DNA of 64,000 bases from Oscheius sp. JU75 (GCA_037178855.1 JASJZC010000001.1:1612001-1676000); one strand, 5' to 3'; positions 1 to 13,579 are shown, counted from the first letter of the stretch. Numbers and translations: made by a program. The notes: generated by a model from the sequence alone, not told the origin.

Positions 1-45
1 CAACCAGGTCTTCAGCTATGCTTTAAAGTATGAATATTTTAACAG

Positions 46-255
46 AAAACGAAAGTATTTAGGGTGGAAGATATGGAGAGAGACTTCGGGCCCCTGTGGC
101 CGTTCAACATCAGCGTCGTTTCTTTCTTCACAGCGGCCTTAAACATTTGGATCAAGGTCCTGGTGACCTCAGCCAGGAACTACATACTGGACAAGGAGCA
201 TTTTACTCAGCAGCCAGTGATCGAGATGGAGAAGACTCTGCCCCAGCCAGAATAA
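46..255 (+). CDS. Terminal exon of an unidentified membrane protein (5' part outside window)
   Basis: A 3' splice site (TTTTAACAG) ends at base 45. From 46 an open frame of 70 codons runs to a TAA at 253-255, followed at once by AATAAA at 260-265, so this reads as the last coding exon of a gene entering from the left. The peptide has one hydrophobic stretch (roughly residues 23-42, with motif FFTAALNIWIKVLV) followed by a polar, acidic tail. I do not recognise the family. Its 3' end converges on BLTP2 about 520 bp away. The exon call rests on splice site, frame and poly(A) signal rather than homology. Confidence 0.5.
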   Translation, partial: KTKVFRVEDMERDFGPLWPFNISVVSFFTAALNIWIKVLVTSARNYILDKEHFTQQPVIEMEKTLPQPE

Positions 256-778
256 GCCAAATAAAATTACGTGTTTTACGAGAGAGAGAGAGAGAGATTT
301 CTTCGGCTTTAATTAGGGAAAATTTTTTTACAGTTGTCCCCCTCCATTACTCAACAGATTCTTCTCTTCCACCTGGGACAGGGACAGGTACGGAGACAGT
401 TACAGGGAGAGAGACAGGGAGAGGGAGACAGCGATAACGTGAGAGGCAGGGACAGAGACATTATTATGACCATTTACAAATTGATGACTTTGAAGATCTC
501 ATTAAGCTGATCAAGTATAGTTTGCCAAAATGATGTAACCAGCCAAAAAGAATGACGGGAAGGAATTTGCAGTTTCAGCTTTTAGAAGCTTGGTGTATTG
601 GTAAGCTTTCGAACCCCACACGATCCGTGTTCGATTTCACGGAGTTTGATTTTTCTTTGACCTTTTCTCGCCCATCCCGTGCAAGAGCAAAAATCAATAA
701 ATTTATTATCTTTGTACATAACAAAAAACCTATACACAATGAAACCGGTATACTCTGTCCAAAATTATGACGCCTTCT
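256..778. other. Convergent 3' intergenic gap with GA-rich repeats and a tRNA-like remnant
   Basis: Between two convergent genes. It holds a poly(A) signal for the left gene (260-265), a (GA)n run at 280-297, a purine-rich GGGACAG/GGGAGAGA tract at about 370-460, a tRNA-like remnant at about 588-650 (GGTGTATTGGTAAGC ... GTGTTCGATTTCAC), and AATAAA on the minus strand at 707-702 that serves BLTP2. No further gene is visible. Confidence 0.6.
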
Positions 779-3700
779 CTACTTTCTTCTCCTGCGCTCC
801 ACGCCGCCCGGGGTCTGAAATAGTTTTTAGAAGTGTCTACTATGAGAAAAACTGACCGCTCCGAGTGTGATTCTTTTCTTCTCCTCCTCGGTCATTCCCT
901 CCGGGGGCTCGACAGTTCCGGTCCTATTTCGCAGCAGCTTGTGCTTCATAAACTGCTGTATGAGTATCCTTCGACAGCGCTGCTTGACAGCCAAGGAGAG
1001 ATCGAGCCACGTCCAGTTTTTCTCGTGATACTCGCAGAGAGGAAACAGGAAGCCGAATCGGTCCACGTCTTCGATGTTCTTGTCTTCTTTGCCCTGGAAA
1101 TAATTGGTCATTAGCGAAATATAATCGTTGCTGTATAGCGCAGCTGGTTAGATCCCCATGGAATCAGGTACAAAAAGTAGTGAATGTCATGCGAGGACAT
1201 TACAGGAAAAACTTAAAACTGACATAGTTTTGAGCTGAATTGAAGAAAAAGAGCGTTAAAAATTGGAAAAGATGCGTAAGAACGAGGCCAAAAAAGCCTC
1301 TAGACAAACGTGCCTACCTTATAGGAGACGACGAAAGGGACCTCGGGAATCTTAATGTAGAGGAAAAAGTTGTTGTCGTGTGCTCGCTGTCGCATCCTCT
1401 CGATGTCGTTAATCTCCTCCGGCTTCAGCTTGCCATTCACGGCGCTCCCCTTGCGCTCCATCTGCATGCCCCTGTTGCTTCGCATGCTGAGCGTGCCCGT
1501 TATTCTCCTGGTGAAGGAAAATTTCTGTAAAATTGAGGATTTTGCTGTTTAAAAAGCCCTTCCACTGCTGCTTAAATGATTAAACAGGGAGCGCATTTGA
1601 ATTTGAATTTGACGCACAAGCTTCAATTATCTTGAATTTCAGTCCCGTTTAACATTTTTCGTGCTTTTCCCCATTCCCTCAGTTTTTAAATGCGCTTAAT
1701 CGACTCGGCGTTAAATTTTACTCAAGATTCGTCTTCTTTGACATAAAAAAATTGCAATCAGAAATGGAGAATTTCGACGGAATGCTTTTTTTTTTAAACA
1801 TTTTACAGAGATTTTTTTGTCAAAATAGGCGTATTTGGCGTAGATTTTGGCGCGGAATCGAATATACGCACTTAGAGGGCAAAAAATGTGTCTAAGGCAC
1901 CGAAAAATGAAAAAGGAAGCTGAAATCCAAAATGTTCGAACATCCCGCTCAAAATTTAAGTTTAAAAACGCGTTCCGCGAAGCACCTTTAAGAAGGTATA
2001 AAACCAACCGAGGGACCCTCTTCCACATTCTCCAGCTCGCTGTCCTTGTCGATATTCTTGCCAGGGAAGAAAAAGCCCATCATCTTCTCAAAAAACTCGT
2101 AGGTGAGCTGCACGACCATTGGTGCAATGTTGACCTCGAAGTGCTCCTTCACGCAGATTCCGCCGACTAAAATTAAGAAAAAAAATAATTTAAACAAAGA
2201 TGAAAAACGTGCCTGGAGCCAGATCCCTGAGCAATAATCGCAGAGCCGGTTGTCTTGTCGCGACGCGCTCGTCTCGATGCAGGGTATCCTTGTAGATCGT
2301 CTCAGGCAACAGATTCGAGATTCTCACGCTGCCCACTTCGAACAGATGCTCCCCGGAGTTGTCAATTCTCATTGTTCGCGTGTATCTGGGAAATAGATTT
2401 ATTAGGGTTTGAAAATTTGTGAAAAAGAAACAAAAATTAGTTTTTCAAACTACAGAAAATGGTGGAGAAGGAATTAAAAATGCTAAGTTTTTTCACGAAT
2501 TAAAAGAAAAGATAAACTCACAAATAGTTGCGGATCTGAATCTCGGCCAGCGAGATCTGCCCATCCGATTCGGTCAGCCGCCAGATGCAATCCTCGAAGC
2601 AGACCTCGAATCGTCGCGCCACCGCCGCTAGCACATCCTCTTCGGGCTTCTTGACCACCGCCAGTGTGGTCTCGACTTGACGCTGCTTGTAGCAACTAAT
2701 GTGAATGGCGAGCTGATCGGCCACTTCGAGCTGCTTCGCCTTGTACTCTTCCATTTCCTCTTGGATCTCCTTTCGTTTCGTCTCGTCCTCTTGGCCTGAT
2801 GTCTCCATATGGTAGAGCTGGCGTTCCAGGGATCGAACCACCGCCACAATTTGGCGTAGCTGGGCCTGCTGCTGCTCGATGCTGAGGCGCATCTGTTCCA
2901 TATCCGTCAGTTCGCAGCTAAAAAAGAATCAGGCATGGTCTGTCCAAAAGTAAGAGGTCCCTGGAACCTATTTATGTTTATGACGGGACTCACATTCATG
3001 CTAAAGTGAGACAGTCCTTCAACCAAAAATAGCCGTGCGACTGCCAAGCAAGAATTTTACCATTGCACCACTAGCAAAAGTTGATAAGTGGTATAACTTT
3101 GTTTTCGAGTGAACAAAGTGCGCTGTGCTCAACGTAGTGCTCAAACATGGAAAAGATGCAACTTAATCTTGTCTTTCCATTTTTGAACACGCAATTTGCT
3201 CATTCAAGCACAAAGTTATGCCATTTCCCAATTTTCGGTGTAATGGCGCCGTGGTAGAGTTCCTGCTTGGCAATCGCACAGTTACAAGTTCGAATCCGCT
3301 ACGAGACAAAACTAAAATTCATACCTGAACTGAATTCTACGCCGATGCTCGGCCTGTTCCTTCTTCTTCGGGTCGACGAACAGGACGAGGCTGTTGACGA
3401 TATCCACGAGAATCTCGTACTGTTCGGAGCAGGTGCTGGCCTCGAGCATGTTGTGTTTGACGGTCAGACAGTCGACACCGGTCAGATCCTCTCGTCCGAA
3501 GACGGCCTCAGCCTCGCCTTTTTGGACCACCGTCTCCTCCAGAGTGTCCGTCTTCATGATTTCGGAAAAGTAGCAGAAGTAGATCTCACAGCTGCAGCGA
3601 CGCACGATTCTCTGGAGTTGTGGGTGCTGGGGGTCGAGGTGGAACCCTGAAAGTTCACATTGAATATGATACCATCCCTTTTGGACTAATATACTTGTAA

Positions 3701-6700
3701 ACCCGTCAACTCCTCATCTTGGGTACCTTCTCCCATATCTTTTTCTTCCCATAATAGCTTGTTGAAAAAGTTTGTCAACCGCGGGGATCGAACCCGGATT
3801 TTCTGATTCGCAGTGACACCTCTTAGCAATACACCAAGTGGTTCATTAAAACTTTATAGGTACATAACTGTATTTGGGGCATGATAAATCCCTAAATATG
3901 ATTTCATAATCCTACTCCTCGAAAAACTCTACAAAATAATCCATTGCACCTGTGAATTGTGGCCTTTTCGTCTTTTACTATTGTGGCGTAATGATAGCAT
4001 GCTTGACTAATGTTCAAACATCGCGCGTTCGGATCCGCCCTTCTCTTTTTTTGTTTTTCTGGTACTAAAATACCTTTACAAGAAGTTTTATAGACTTTTT
4101 TTCACAAAATAAGAGCTCTTACCCGGTTGTACGACTCCACCCACAGCTTCTTCGCCTCCCTCAACCACGTGGGAGAGCAGATCGACGTTCGTGTCATTCA
4201 GCTTCTCCTCGATGAATTCCTTCGGCAGCCAGCGGAACTGCGATTCGGAACGACCCGTACCAACGCCGACTGGAGCAAAATACTGCAAACATTTTTAATT
4301 TATTTTACGGTGAAAGGAAAGGATACCTGCATTCCGGAGACGACACTGGACCAGGACTTCTTGGCAAAAAGCTGTCCGCTTCTCCAGGCATTCTTGTGCA
4401 ACTTTTGCGTGAGACTCGCGTGGGCTGCTGTGAGAAGGACAAAACCGCCACGGTCACTGCCCTTCAGGACTACTTGGCTGTTCAGAAGATCAACTAAAAA
4501 TTAGCATAAAATTCTTTCAAAACGACAAAAGTTTAAGAATTGAACATGGCTCTTTTTACCGTAAATAGTGCTCTACCGACTGCGCCATAGGCGAGAAGTT
4601 ACCGTCAAAAAGTTTGATGACAATTTCAGCGTAAAATGATTAGACAAACGTATTTTACCAGCCCAGAAACCGACCCCGACCCCCATTTTTTATAATCGGG
4701 GAAGCTAACCGACTGAGCCATTCATGAAAACCTTGTTTACCTTGCCAGTTGATGGTCATAATGTCGTCCATTGTGCATTGAATGACGCCCTGGAGATTCT
4801 CCGTCGGCAGGTCCGTGGCCTGCTCACAATGGGCAATCAGGCGCGTGTTGGACTCCTCAATCAGCAGATTCAGCATGGACTGGTTCGTGTCCGAGAGACT
4901 GTAGCCCCGTCGGTGGCCCTTTTCCTCCCAGTACGAGGAATCCTGCCGAACAGTCTCTTTTCCACTTGTCGGTGGCGGTTTTACTTCCTCTTCTTGATGG
5001 ATCTGAAACCAGTCCTTGTGTATTTTAAAGTGCTTCGCTCTCTCTCGGTGCAAAAAGTTGTCAAATTTACGGAATTTATGGGAGAAAATTTAAAAAGCAC
5101 CCCCAGAAGTGAATAGAACTGAAAAGTTTGACTAGAAGTAGTTTCTTTAAAAAAATTAAAGATTGGCATCCAAGGGGATCGTACCAGATACTAACCAAGC
5201 CCTACGTTGTTTGACCTGCCAGGTCAGATACGATTAAAACAAAGCAACTCTCGCAGTACAGGAAATTTAGAAACAGCTCACATTTAGGCGTTTAATGGCG
5301 TCATTGCTGAGAATTCTCTTCAGCAAATGGGCCCTGTGGACGCCGTCGGCTATGGCCAGACAAGAGTCGCGAATTTCTGCCGTCCAGGAGGCCTAAAATT
5401 AACTTTTTTTCATTAAAAAATGCCTTAAAACCTTCAAATCATGGGCTGTCAGTCGATGGATGGCCGTGTTCTCCTTACCAATGTTATTCTCGCGGACGTA
5501 GGAGACGCGACTCAGGCCGAGAAGGAGACTCTGCTCTCGCTGTGAATCCTCGTGACTTTCGGGCTTCTCACCCGGACCGAAGACATGAACCTGGGTGTCC
5601 CAGAGCGTCGCCGAGACGTGCTCGGGTGACCAGGCGTGGACCGGACGACGTGTGATATCCTGAAAAAAGGAGGTTTTCTAGGATAAACAGGCTGGTTATC
5701 GCCCTTAAGGGGCTAAGAGCTTGTAAACCTATCAATTCCTCACTTCGATACTCTTTCCCATGCCTTTTTCCTTCCAAAATAGCATGTTCTAAAAGTTTGT
5801 GATCCATGGAGGATCGAACCCGGGTCGCCCGGTTCGAAGTGACCCCCCTTACCAATACACCAAATGTTTCCCCTAAAACTTTGCGCGACTGCAACTTTGC
5901 TTGGAGATAGGGAACCGATTCCCGTGGGTGACACATTTTGTGAAGAAGCTTTTTTGAAAAGATAAATGAACCGGAAAGGATGATAGCCAATCTTTCTCCA
6001 TTAGCGTATTTCAACAAAAACGCAAAAATAACCAGTTCTGAATCGTTAGCAATAAAGTGGTGATAGGCACCTTGTCTACAAAAAACCCACCATATCTTTC
6101 GGTGGCACAGCGGTAAGTTTCATCTCCACCAAGAGATTCAATCCTTCCGACGTGATCCTGAACCCATAGTCAGAAAAGTGCGACATCCAGTAGGAGATGA
6201 AGAATTTGGGCAGGTTGACAGAGATTTGGACTGTCCTAAACTATTTTTTTGTCGCTTTTAGGTGGGAATCGCACCTGAAATGCTTGCTGATCTGCGGCTT
6301 CGCGAAGAATGGCTGCCCAAAGACGGGCCCCTTGCGGATCAGACGATTCTTGAGAGTAAAGGTCTTGATGAGGACCTCAAGACAGCGGAAATTGTTCGCG
6401 TAGAGGAGACACTGGGGAACATTTTCGCCATTTCCCGTGCCGGGACCAACATCGAAAGAAAGGATTAAGTCGAGGCATCGGGAACGGAAGGCCCGATAGG
6501 AATCGTGGTCTGTAGAGGAGTGAGGCAGACGATTAGGAGCACAGAGGACGACAGCGTGATGTTCGTGCGGGTCGCCGCCACAGATCCAGTCTAAAACGCG
6601 AGCATTATATCTATTTTATATTAATTTTCCAGGGTAAATTTGACATTCTTCCGCCTTTTGCTTTCATGGCCCAGTGGCTAAACGTCAAGCCTCTTGTGCA

Positions 6701-9700
6701 GAAGTCTCTGGTTCAAGTCCTCAGGTCAAAACCCTACTCCTCTTGCTTTGTAGTCTGAATGCTAACCGACTGCGTTGTGAATGCAAGATGCCTGGATAGC
6801 TCAAGCGCTCCAATTACAAAGAACTATTTCTTCGGGTTCGATTCCCGCTTTCAAGAGGCAGAAATGCTTACCCAAATTGATCCTCAGCTTCAAGTCCGGC
6901 AGCGAGATGATACGACTGTCATCGTAGCGCGAGGCCGTACGAATGAAGACACGCAGTCCCGACTGTATTCTAATCTCGCCCAGGGCCCATTCCAGGCCGA
7001 GATTGTCGAAACAGAACTCGAGGGTCTCTGTCGTGTTGTAGGGATCCGGCGAGGCGAGCATCGTCGAGACCATCTGAACATGACTTGGAGGCCCGAAAAA
7101 AAGTTCTGTTACCTTTTTACAGAGCCAGGAGAAGCGTCCGTGGAGGAGGAAGCGCATCTTGTCCCAGTAGGGCAGTGGCGGTGAGGGATCCCTCGACTTG
7201 GCATTGATATTGTTCCACAGCGAGCTGATCATGGATAGACACGGCTCCCAGCAGCGCCCGTAGATCAAATTCCACTCATCCGTCTCTAAAAAAATAAGTA
7301 GCTGTTTATGAAAAAAAAATAGGTTCTATTGGGACAAGATAAACGTTTCGCCCAAACCAGATTGAAAGCAATGTACTATTCGAACGTACCGCACTGCATA
7401 TCGTAGTAGAACTTGAGCGAGGACATGTTCCTCTGAATCGTCAGCGTCTCCCATGGCTCAGGCAACTCGACGAGGCTCTCGCGAAGAGATCGACCGCTTT
7501 CTGGAATCCAAAAAGTCATTGGAATCCAGTCAAAATGGCACAAACAAGTCGGAAAAATGGCCCACCCTCGACGTGCTGTGCTCCCACGAGATGCCCGAAA
7601 AAGTGCATATCCTTGGCGTCGAGATACTGGGTCGGGTAGTCGCGGAATTGCATCTTCCACTCGGCCATGTCAAACTCGACTGCACGTCCCCACAGCGTCG
7701 AAAATTGGAGTCCAGACGTCGGAAAGTAGCTATAAAAGATGGTTTTTTTAACTTCGAATAGATGCAAATTTACCTCTGAGGATCGAATTGATGAATCATC
7801 TCGGTGCAGACGTCGGTCCCGTGTAGCGAGGGATCGGCGAAAGCGCGAATCTCAAAGCCCTGCCAGCTGCAGGCGAAGATGGGCCGAGTGACAGTGTCTA
7901 ACATCCTCCAGCGCTCGATGTAAATGCTGCTGTTCTTCTCGGCCAGATTTGAGAGCAGATCGTCTATTTTGGTTTCTGAAAAGGCGGGTATTGAAGGCAA
8001 TTTGTCACCAGGTTGCTATAACCTTTTTCGAAGTAATCTTCTCGTGAACCTGATAATCCTCGGGTGGGATCGAACCCGGGTCGTAACCCTTAGAGTCTAC
8101 AATAAGCTACAAGCAGACAGACACATAAACACACATCGTTGAACTTCAGAAAAAGAAAGAGAGACCTTAATCGCTGCAAAAGTGGTATACGCATCAGAAA
8201 ATCACCACTCTGAACGATCTTTCGCGTGTGAACTGTGGTTTTCTCTTAGTTGCTACCGTGGTGTAGTGGCAAGATGTTCGTTTTGTGTCCCGGGTTCGAA
8301 ACCGCTCTTATAAGATTTTTTTTTGCAGTTATAGTATAGTGGTAAGATGCTCCCTTGACACTCAAACATCACGGGTTCGAATCCATTCTGCTGTTTTTGA
8401 ATCTTCTAAAGCAAAAACCTACGCGGAAAGAGCGGATTAGCCTTCTTCAGATCATTGAGCCTCTCCAGTAGCATCTGCTGGCGTCTCTCGCACTCGTAGA
8501 GCTCGTCCTCCTTGAGGTCACGACTCGTCTGAAGAAGATTCTCGAACGGATCGTCGTCCATCTCGAGTCGGGCTTCGCGGAAGACGATGCGCAAGTCGGC
8601 CGGCAGGGGCGAATCCGCCGTGAAGGGACGTTTCCGCATCTCGTGGACGAGTTTGATCCATTTGAAGGCGTTGATGAACTCGTCGAAGACCTCGTAGAAA
8701 CTGAACTCGAAGGGTAAATGAAAGAGGAAGGAGTCCGCGGCCCAAGTCCAGATCTTGTTCGAGTTGTTACGCAGATTGCCGAAAGCTTGTCGGCAGACGT
8801 CCATCTTCGGATCCGAGGGACGCTTCGTAATGCAGATGTCCTAGAAAAATGGTACTACTTTTCCACCCATAAAATTGTGTATTTAAAGACTACAAATCCA
8901 GTCGAATTACCTTTTTTTGCACTTTCAGGCCTTCTAAACTTTAGCACCGAGTTGAAAATAGAGTTTCAGAGCTTCAAACAGTCACGGTTTTAGGCGTATT
9001 TTGACTTGAAAATCCTCCTCCTTAAACGCTTACCTTAGCCGTGACGATGTCCTGGCCATTCATCGTAATCACGAGGCTCGGCGAGACGGCCGTCAGTGCG
9101 TGTGCTGTCTTCTCAAACGTCAGCGCCGGAATCTTCCAGATCATTCGATGGTCTCGCGGAAGATGTATATCGAGCTCCACTGGATGATTTGTCAACAGCT
9201 TGATCTGCATGATACTGGGCGTTTTTCTCGGCTGTTCAGCATGTCCTCCTCCGACTTTTAGAGCCCTAAAATGGTTTAATATTGTGGAAAATTGCATGAA
9301 AACGAACCCTTTGACTCCGCCAATCAGGTGATAAAGAACCCGGTGAAGAAGAGGCGACCAGCAAACGTAAATTGGAGCATTGGAGCTGATCGTGACGTCG
9401 CGAGTGACTGCCGAACTAGCCTCGAAGCTCAGACAGAGCAGATTGGCCTCCCCGACGAGCATGATCCCCTTTCGGCGATATTCCTCAAAGTGTTTGCGTC
9501 GTTCGGCCCGCTGTCTGTCCTTCGCGGGCTGACTCCAGCACCTCGTAGGGAAATTCTCCTCTCGATCCACGATAGGCATCAGTCTCTTGGCTTTGGACAA
9601 CTCCAAGAGGCGAATTCCTTTGGCCGTGATTGTACCGAGCTGAAAACAGTGAACTTTTCAATGGGATTTGGAACAAAAAATTGGCAATTTTTGAGAGGGA

Positions 9701-12700
9701 AACAACAAAAACCATACAAAGCAAAAGTACAACGCTGTTCCAAATGAAATGAACAGACTGGTCTAGAGGCTAGTAGTTTTGCCTATTGTTCGAGAGACCG
9801 GGTTCGGATCCCCATTGATGAAACTTTGTTTATTGCATCCCAAAAAGTAGTTTAACGTACCCCAACTTGAATGGAATTCATTCTGCAGGCCAGCTCAGTT
9901 CCATGCGCCCTCTCCAAATGCAGTTCTTCGACCATTATCAGCACGAAGGAGGTCTCCTTGGCCGTCGCCACAAGAGCTGCTCGATTGCTTCGCAACTTCA
10001 CTTTTAGGTTCTTCTTACTTGTCGGATTGGCTCCACGCTGGAAGGCCTGGAGTCTTTGGATGTTGTTCAGAAGGCGATTGATCTGTAACGATTGGATATG
10101 GGCATATGAGGAACCGTTTCTTGGGTCAGATTCCTGCCAGAATCAGCGGGAAAGAGCTATAAGAAACATAGAAATCTTCTCACCTGCCCGGCCAACTTGT
10201 CCGTCCACTCGAGCTTCATATCATTTGCACAGATGTTGAGGATCGGCGCGTAGGGATCCTGTACAAATTGGACGAGCGCAACTCCGACATACATCTGAAA
10301 AAAAAAATCGTTGTTTGAGGTTTTGATATACTATTTTCAGCCCGTAGCATTGCGAGGGAGTTAGATATTTTGTTTGCATAGGAACTTACTCCTCAAAAAC
10401 TACCAGGTTTGGCTATTCCGTTTGAATTTGAAAGTTGGAAGGTCTAAAGTGGCAAAAAAAATAATGGCTCTGGTGCAGCTAGGGTTGCAAAAAAAAAAGA
10501 AATACGCTTATGAATACATGGCTCGGTGGTTATCGCGCTGAACTAACCACTCCAAACAACCTGCGTTCGATCCCCGCTGCTGTTTTTCAGTTTTTAAAAC
10601 GAAATTGCAGCTTTTAGTTGAAAATAGTTGAAAATAATTGAAAAGAAAACGAACAGTCTGTCCCCAAGGATGGAAGTTGTAGCTGGCTGCGGTCGGATTC
10701 TCGGCCATCACGAGAGACTCTGCTCCAAATTCGAGTTCCACTCCTTTCTGAAAAGCTCACTAATCCAAGAAATAAAGACACATTACCTTGGAAAAGGTAA
10801 GGAGCTGGACTGAGAAAGCTGTCTGGAAGCTGTCGGCATCGGAGAAGTTGCACTGGACAGCGTCCAGTTCAGCAGCCCATCTGATCACCATCTTCTTTTG
10901 CACTTTTATGGGCTGGGGACGACGGACCGGGCTCTGGCTCGTGCGAAGTTGGGCGGCCGTCTCGAGAAGATGCTCCTTCCACCAGCTCGCTTCCGGGAGC
11001 AGGACCGTGGTAATGACCGAATTCGAGCGAATGACGACATCTGCCGAGCTGGGAGAAGTCTCCTGCAAATTCTGATGTTCGCACCAAGTATCTACAAAAG
11101 GCGCAGTGGTAGGAGGCGCCGGCGATAATCAGGGGATCCTCCAGGTTTGAACCCCGCCTCGTCCCAAGCAACAAATCAGTAGACAGAGACACGAGGGCAG
11201 TGTTAAACAGGTAGGTTTTCGAAGAAGACATACCGTAATCTCAGTCGCCAGCGTGCCCGTGCTGATTATTGCATTGTGCAGATGGTCCGTCAGGCCGAGT
11301 CCGCCAATTTTGCCTTCCGTGACGCCGCTCTTCTTCTGTATGTCGATTTCTCCGATCCGCAAAGACAGACTCTTTCTGAGATGGACGAAATGAACTTTTT
11401 AAAAAAAAAAAAAAGAAGCTCTCCCCAGCCTTACTCACCTCTGCTCGACGTTGGTAGCCGTGTAGACGAGTGTGCAGTTGTTCACAGCAATTGTGGCATC
11501 TCGGAGCTTGTGTAGTCGAGAGTACAGGCCTCCGGAGTGCTTCTCCTCGTGCGTGACGGCCTGCGACTGCGAATGCCGGTCGCGCAGCTCCCGTATGACG
11601 TCAACAATTCCCGTGTTGAAATGGACGGACGGATCGGCTAGGCGTAGGCCAAGACGACTCACATGACCGCCAGCCACATCGATGGAGATCTGGATAGAGA
11701 GAGCGCAGTTGGCCAGTTGGGGCTCGGATCCCTCGCGTCGACGATACAACTTCCCGTGCATGAGACGGGACGAGAGCTCCAACTGCCATCTGAAATTTAA
11801 TTTTACACAGGAATGGTGTCCATATGACGGCTCTACACACAACTGGGCTGGCTCAAGCTCCAGATGCATTTTCGCATTAATTTCTTCCCGAAATCTCTAC
11901 TCAACGATCTATGTTTCGGCCCCGAAAGGGTATGGAACGTCGCGAGAGCTTTCTTGATCAACCACTAGGACTATTTACACCCAAAAACATGGAAATTGTC
12001 TAAACCCTCCTATCTTACCCCTCTCTGCTCCTGAACGTCTCGGCCAGCAGTTCATCTCCGGACATATGCAACATGCATCCTGGAATGGCATCCAGGAGGA
12101 CGAGTTGAAGACTGTTGATCGAGACACCACAATATTGGACGAGATGACTGAATCGGCCCCCAGGGCTGCTGTTTCCATCAACGACTGAATTTTCTTCTTT
12201 TGGGGCGAAGAGATGTGAATCGGCCTCGACTCTGACGTCGCCAAAGCGGAGAAGAAGCGGTTTGCTGGAAGTTATGAGCATGTTTTCATAGGATAAATGG
12301 GGGTACCTGACACTCTGGGAGAAGAACTGAATTGACCAGTCATCCACGTGGACCGTGAGGCCGTTCTTGAGACGAAGACGCACATCGACGAGTCTCATCC
12401 AACGGACATCGCCCACACTGATCGGACATCGGGCTATTATAGAGAGGATCCAGGAGACTAGCCAGCCGCAGTAGCTGGAAAAGCAGAAGGATAAGACCAC
12501 TAATTCGCTGTGTTTGTCCCTATTTCTCTCTTTGAAGTAGTTGGTATATTGACACAGCGCCCGATTCGCAAATTGGACAAGTCCTACTTCCAACAAGAAT
12601 GGTAGGACTACAGAAGATTACTCGGGCCGGTTTCTCATGCGCCATTGCTCGATTCTGTGAAACTTTTCAAGGGACCCTAAGAGTGCTCCAATCCTACAGT

Positions 12701-13283
12701 AGCTCAAGCGGCCATGTCGAGTACTCGTTCCAAGATGGTTTTGCAACGCAAAATCGCCTTATACGGTACACTCCAAGCCAAAATGTTGCTTTCTTTTCCG
12801 TTAATCTCAAAAGAGAAGCATTTCCGACCACAACAACGATATGTTGCCGCAATCAGAAAAATAGCTTTGGGCTCCTTTCCTACGCCTTTACTATGGTCTC
12901 ATATGCTTTGAGCGGCTTAGCAAAAGAAAAGCCCGAAAATCGGCTTATTTTCAGGGTTTTTTTTTCAGGGCTAGAAACAGTCACAAAAAGTTAGTCGTCT
13001 CGGGTTTCCTTTAGACGCGGTTTCCATGTTTTCGTGGGCTATGAACGATCAATTAACGTGAACACAGGTATCAAGATTCTACCGCGGAAATATGCACAAA
13101 ATGGTGCTCTACGTGATTCTACTTTTTAGGCTCCACCTCCTGCCTTTTACCAAAACTTTAGTTTTTTCCATGCTATGAAACTACAAAACAAGCTACGTCT
13201 TCCTCATAAAACCATAAAAATAAATTAAATACATACCTGCGGATGAGAAAGAGGAAAGCAATACAGACAACTGGGATAATCAT
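779..13283 (-). CDS. BLTP2: Bridge-like lipid transfer protein 2 (hobbit/KIAA0100/FMP27 family)
   Basis: A very large multi-exon gene for a rod-shaped protein that channels lipids at ER-plasma membrane contacts (family knowledge). Exon 1 (13283-13237) encodes an N-terminal membrane anchor, [15 protein letters not shown]. Exon 2 (12474-12307) and exon 3 (12264-12019) continue in frame. FMP27-type blocks follow: the [11 protein letters not shown] and [11 protein letters not shown] signatures near 7050-7200, RTASRYDDS near 6930, [11 protein letters not shown] and MMGFFFPGK near 2070-2160, and [16 protein letters not shown] plus [11 protein letters not shown] near 960-1390. The last exons are 1093-857 and 814-779, ending RRRRK-stop. 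Poly(A) signal at 707-702. Introns are about 40-50 bp unless expanded by tRNA-like insertions; intron 1 is 762 bp. The start was chosen because its membrane anchor matches the family and exon 1 joins exon 2 in phase. Exact internal exon ends were not all worked out. Confidence 0.88.
3243..3305 (+). repeat. tRNA-like module in a BLTP2 intron
   Basis: ATGGCGCCGTGGTAGAGTTC (A box), CTTGGCAATCGCAC, CAAGTTCGAATCCGC (B box), directly against the next exon. Related but different modules occur at about 3985-4040 (GTGGCGTAATGATAGCATGC, GCGTTCGGATCCGCC). Confidence 0.5.
3685..3945 (-). repeat. tRNA-derived SINE, minus orientation
   Basis: In a BLTP2 intron. Minus order: body 1 (ATTTTGTAGAGTTTTTCGAG), second A box (GGTGTATTGCTAAGAGGTG), B box (ATCCGGGTTCGATCCCCGCGG), body 2 (TTCAACAAGCTATTATGGGA, GAGAAGGTACCCAAGATG, GACGGGTTTACAAG). 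Confidence 0.75.
5700..5885 (-). repeat. tRNA-derived SINE, second half, minus orientation
   Basis: Minus order: TTTGGTGTATTGGTAAGGGG (A box), CACTTCGAACCGGGCGAC, CCGGGTTCGATCCTCCATGG (B box), then body 2 (GAACATGCTATTTTGGAAGG, GGCATGGGAAAGAGTATCG, GATAGGTTTACAAGC). A well-preserved 3' half in a BLTP2 intron. Confidence 0.78.
6660..6725 (+). repeat. tRNA-like module in a BLTP2 intron
   Basis: TCATGGCCCAGTGGCTAAAC (A-box-like) and CTCTGGTTCAAGTCCTCAGG (B box). Plus orientation, antisense to the gene. Confidence 0.5.
8250..8395 (+). repeat. Two tandem tRNA-like modules in a BLTP2 intron
   Basis: First: CTACCGTGGTGTAGTGGCAAG, then TGTCCCGGGTTCGAAACCG. Second: AGTTATAGTATAGTGGTAAG, then ATCACGGGTTCGAATCC. 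The second resembles a tRNA D arm and T arm closely (about 55 bp A to B), but no acceptor stem pairs. A minus-oriented B box is at about 8085-8065 (ACCCGGGTTCGATCCCACCC). Confidence 0.6.
9750..9825 (+). repeat. tRNA-like module in a BLTP2 intron
   Basis: GACTGGTCTAGAGGCTAGTAG (A-box-like), CGAGAGACCGGGTTCGGATCC (B box), then CCATTGATG. Antisense to the gene. Confidence 0.5.
10510..10590 (+). repeat. tRNA-like module in a BLTP2 intron
   Basis: ACATGGCTCGGTGGTTATCG (A box), CGCTGAACTAACCACTCC, CCTGCGTTCGATCCCCGCTG (B box). Antisense to the gene. Confidence 0.55.
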
Positions 13284-13579
13284 TCGGAGATCATTACTAA
13301 ATTTCGGGATTTTTATAAGTCTGAAAAAAAACATGCAAATTTACCTGATATTCACAGCCGAAACTACAAATTTTATGCTAAAAAAGACGATGGTGTAAAC
13401 GATTTTATTCTTGCTGTACAAGAGATCAAATCTTTAACTTTTTGTAACAAAAAATGGTATTTCAATGAGGGGGAAAATGACTAGAAGGGGACTACAGAAA
13501 AGGGGTTTATGTACATAATGAAGGGCAAGTGATTTTGACCCGTTTTTGGGAGCGATTTTAGAGAGATTGACTTCGGGCT
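13284..13579. other. Short gap between ZIP stop and BLTP2 start
   Basis: Both flanking genes are on the minus strand, 296 bp apart. It contains an AATAAA for the ZIP gene near 13409-13404 (minus strand). The spacing is longer than a typical nematode operon gap, and I see no other element. Confidence 0.5.

Noticed and set aside
8327-8395. Functional tRNA gene
   Set aside because: Good A and B boxes, but no 7-bp acceptor stem pairs and the site is intronic; the same holds for the other tRNA-like modules.
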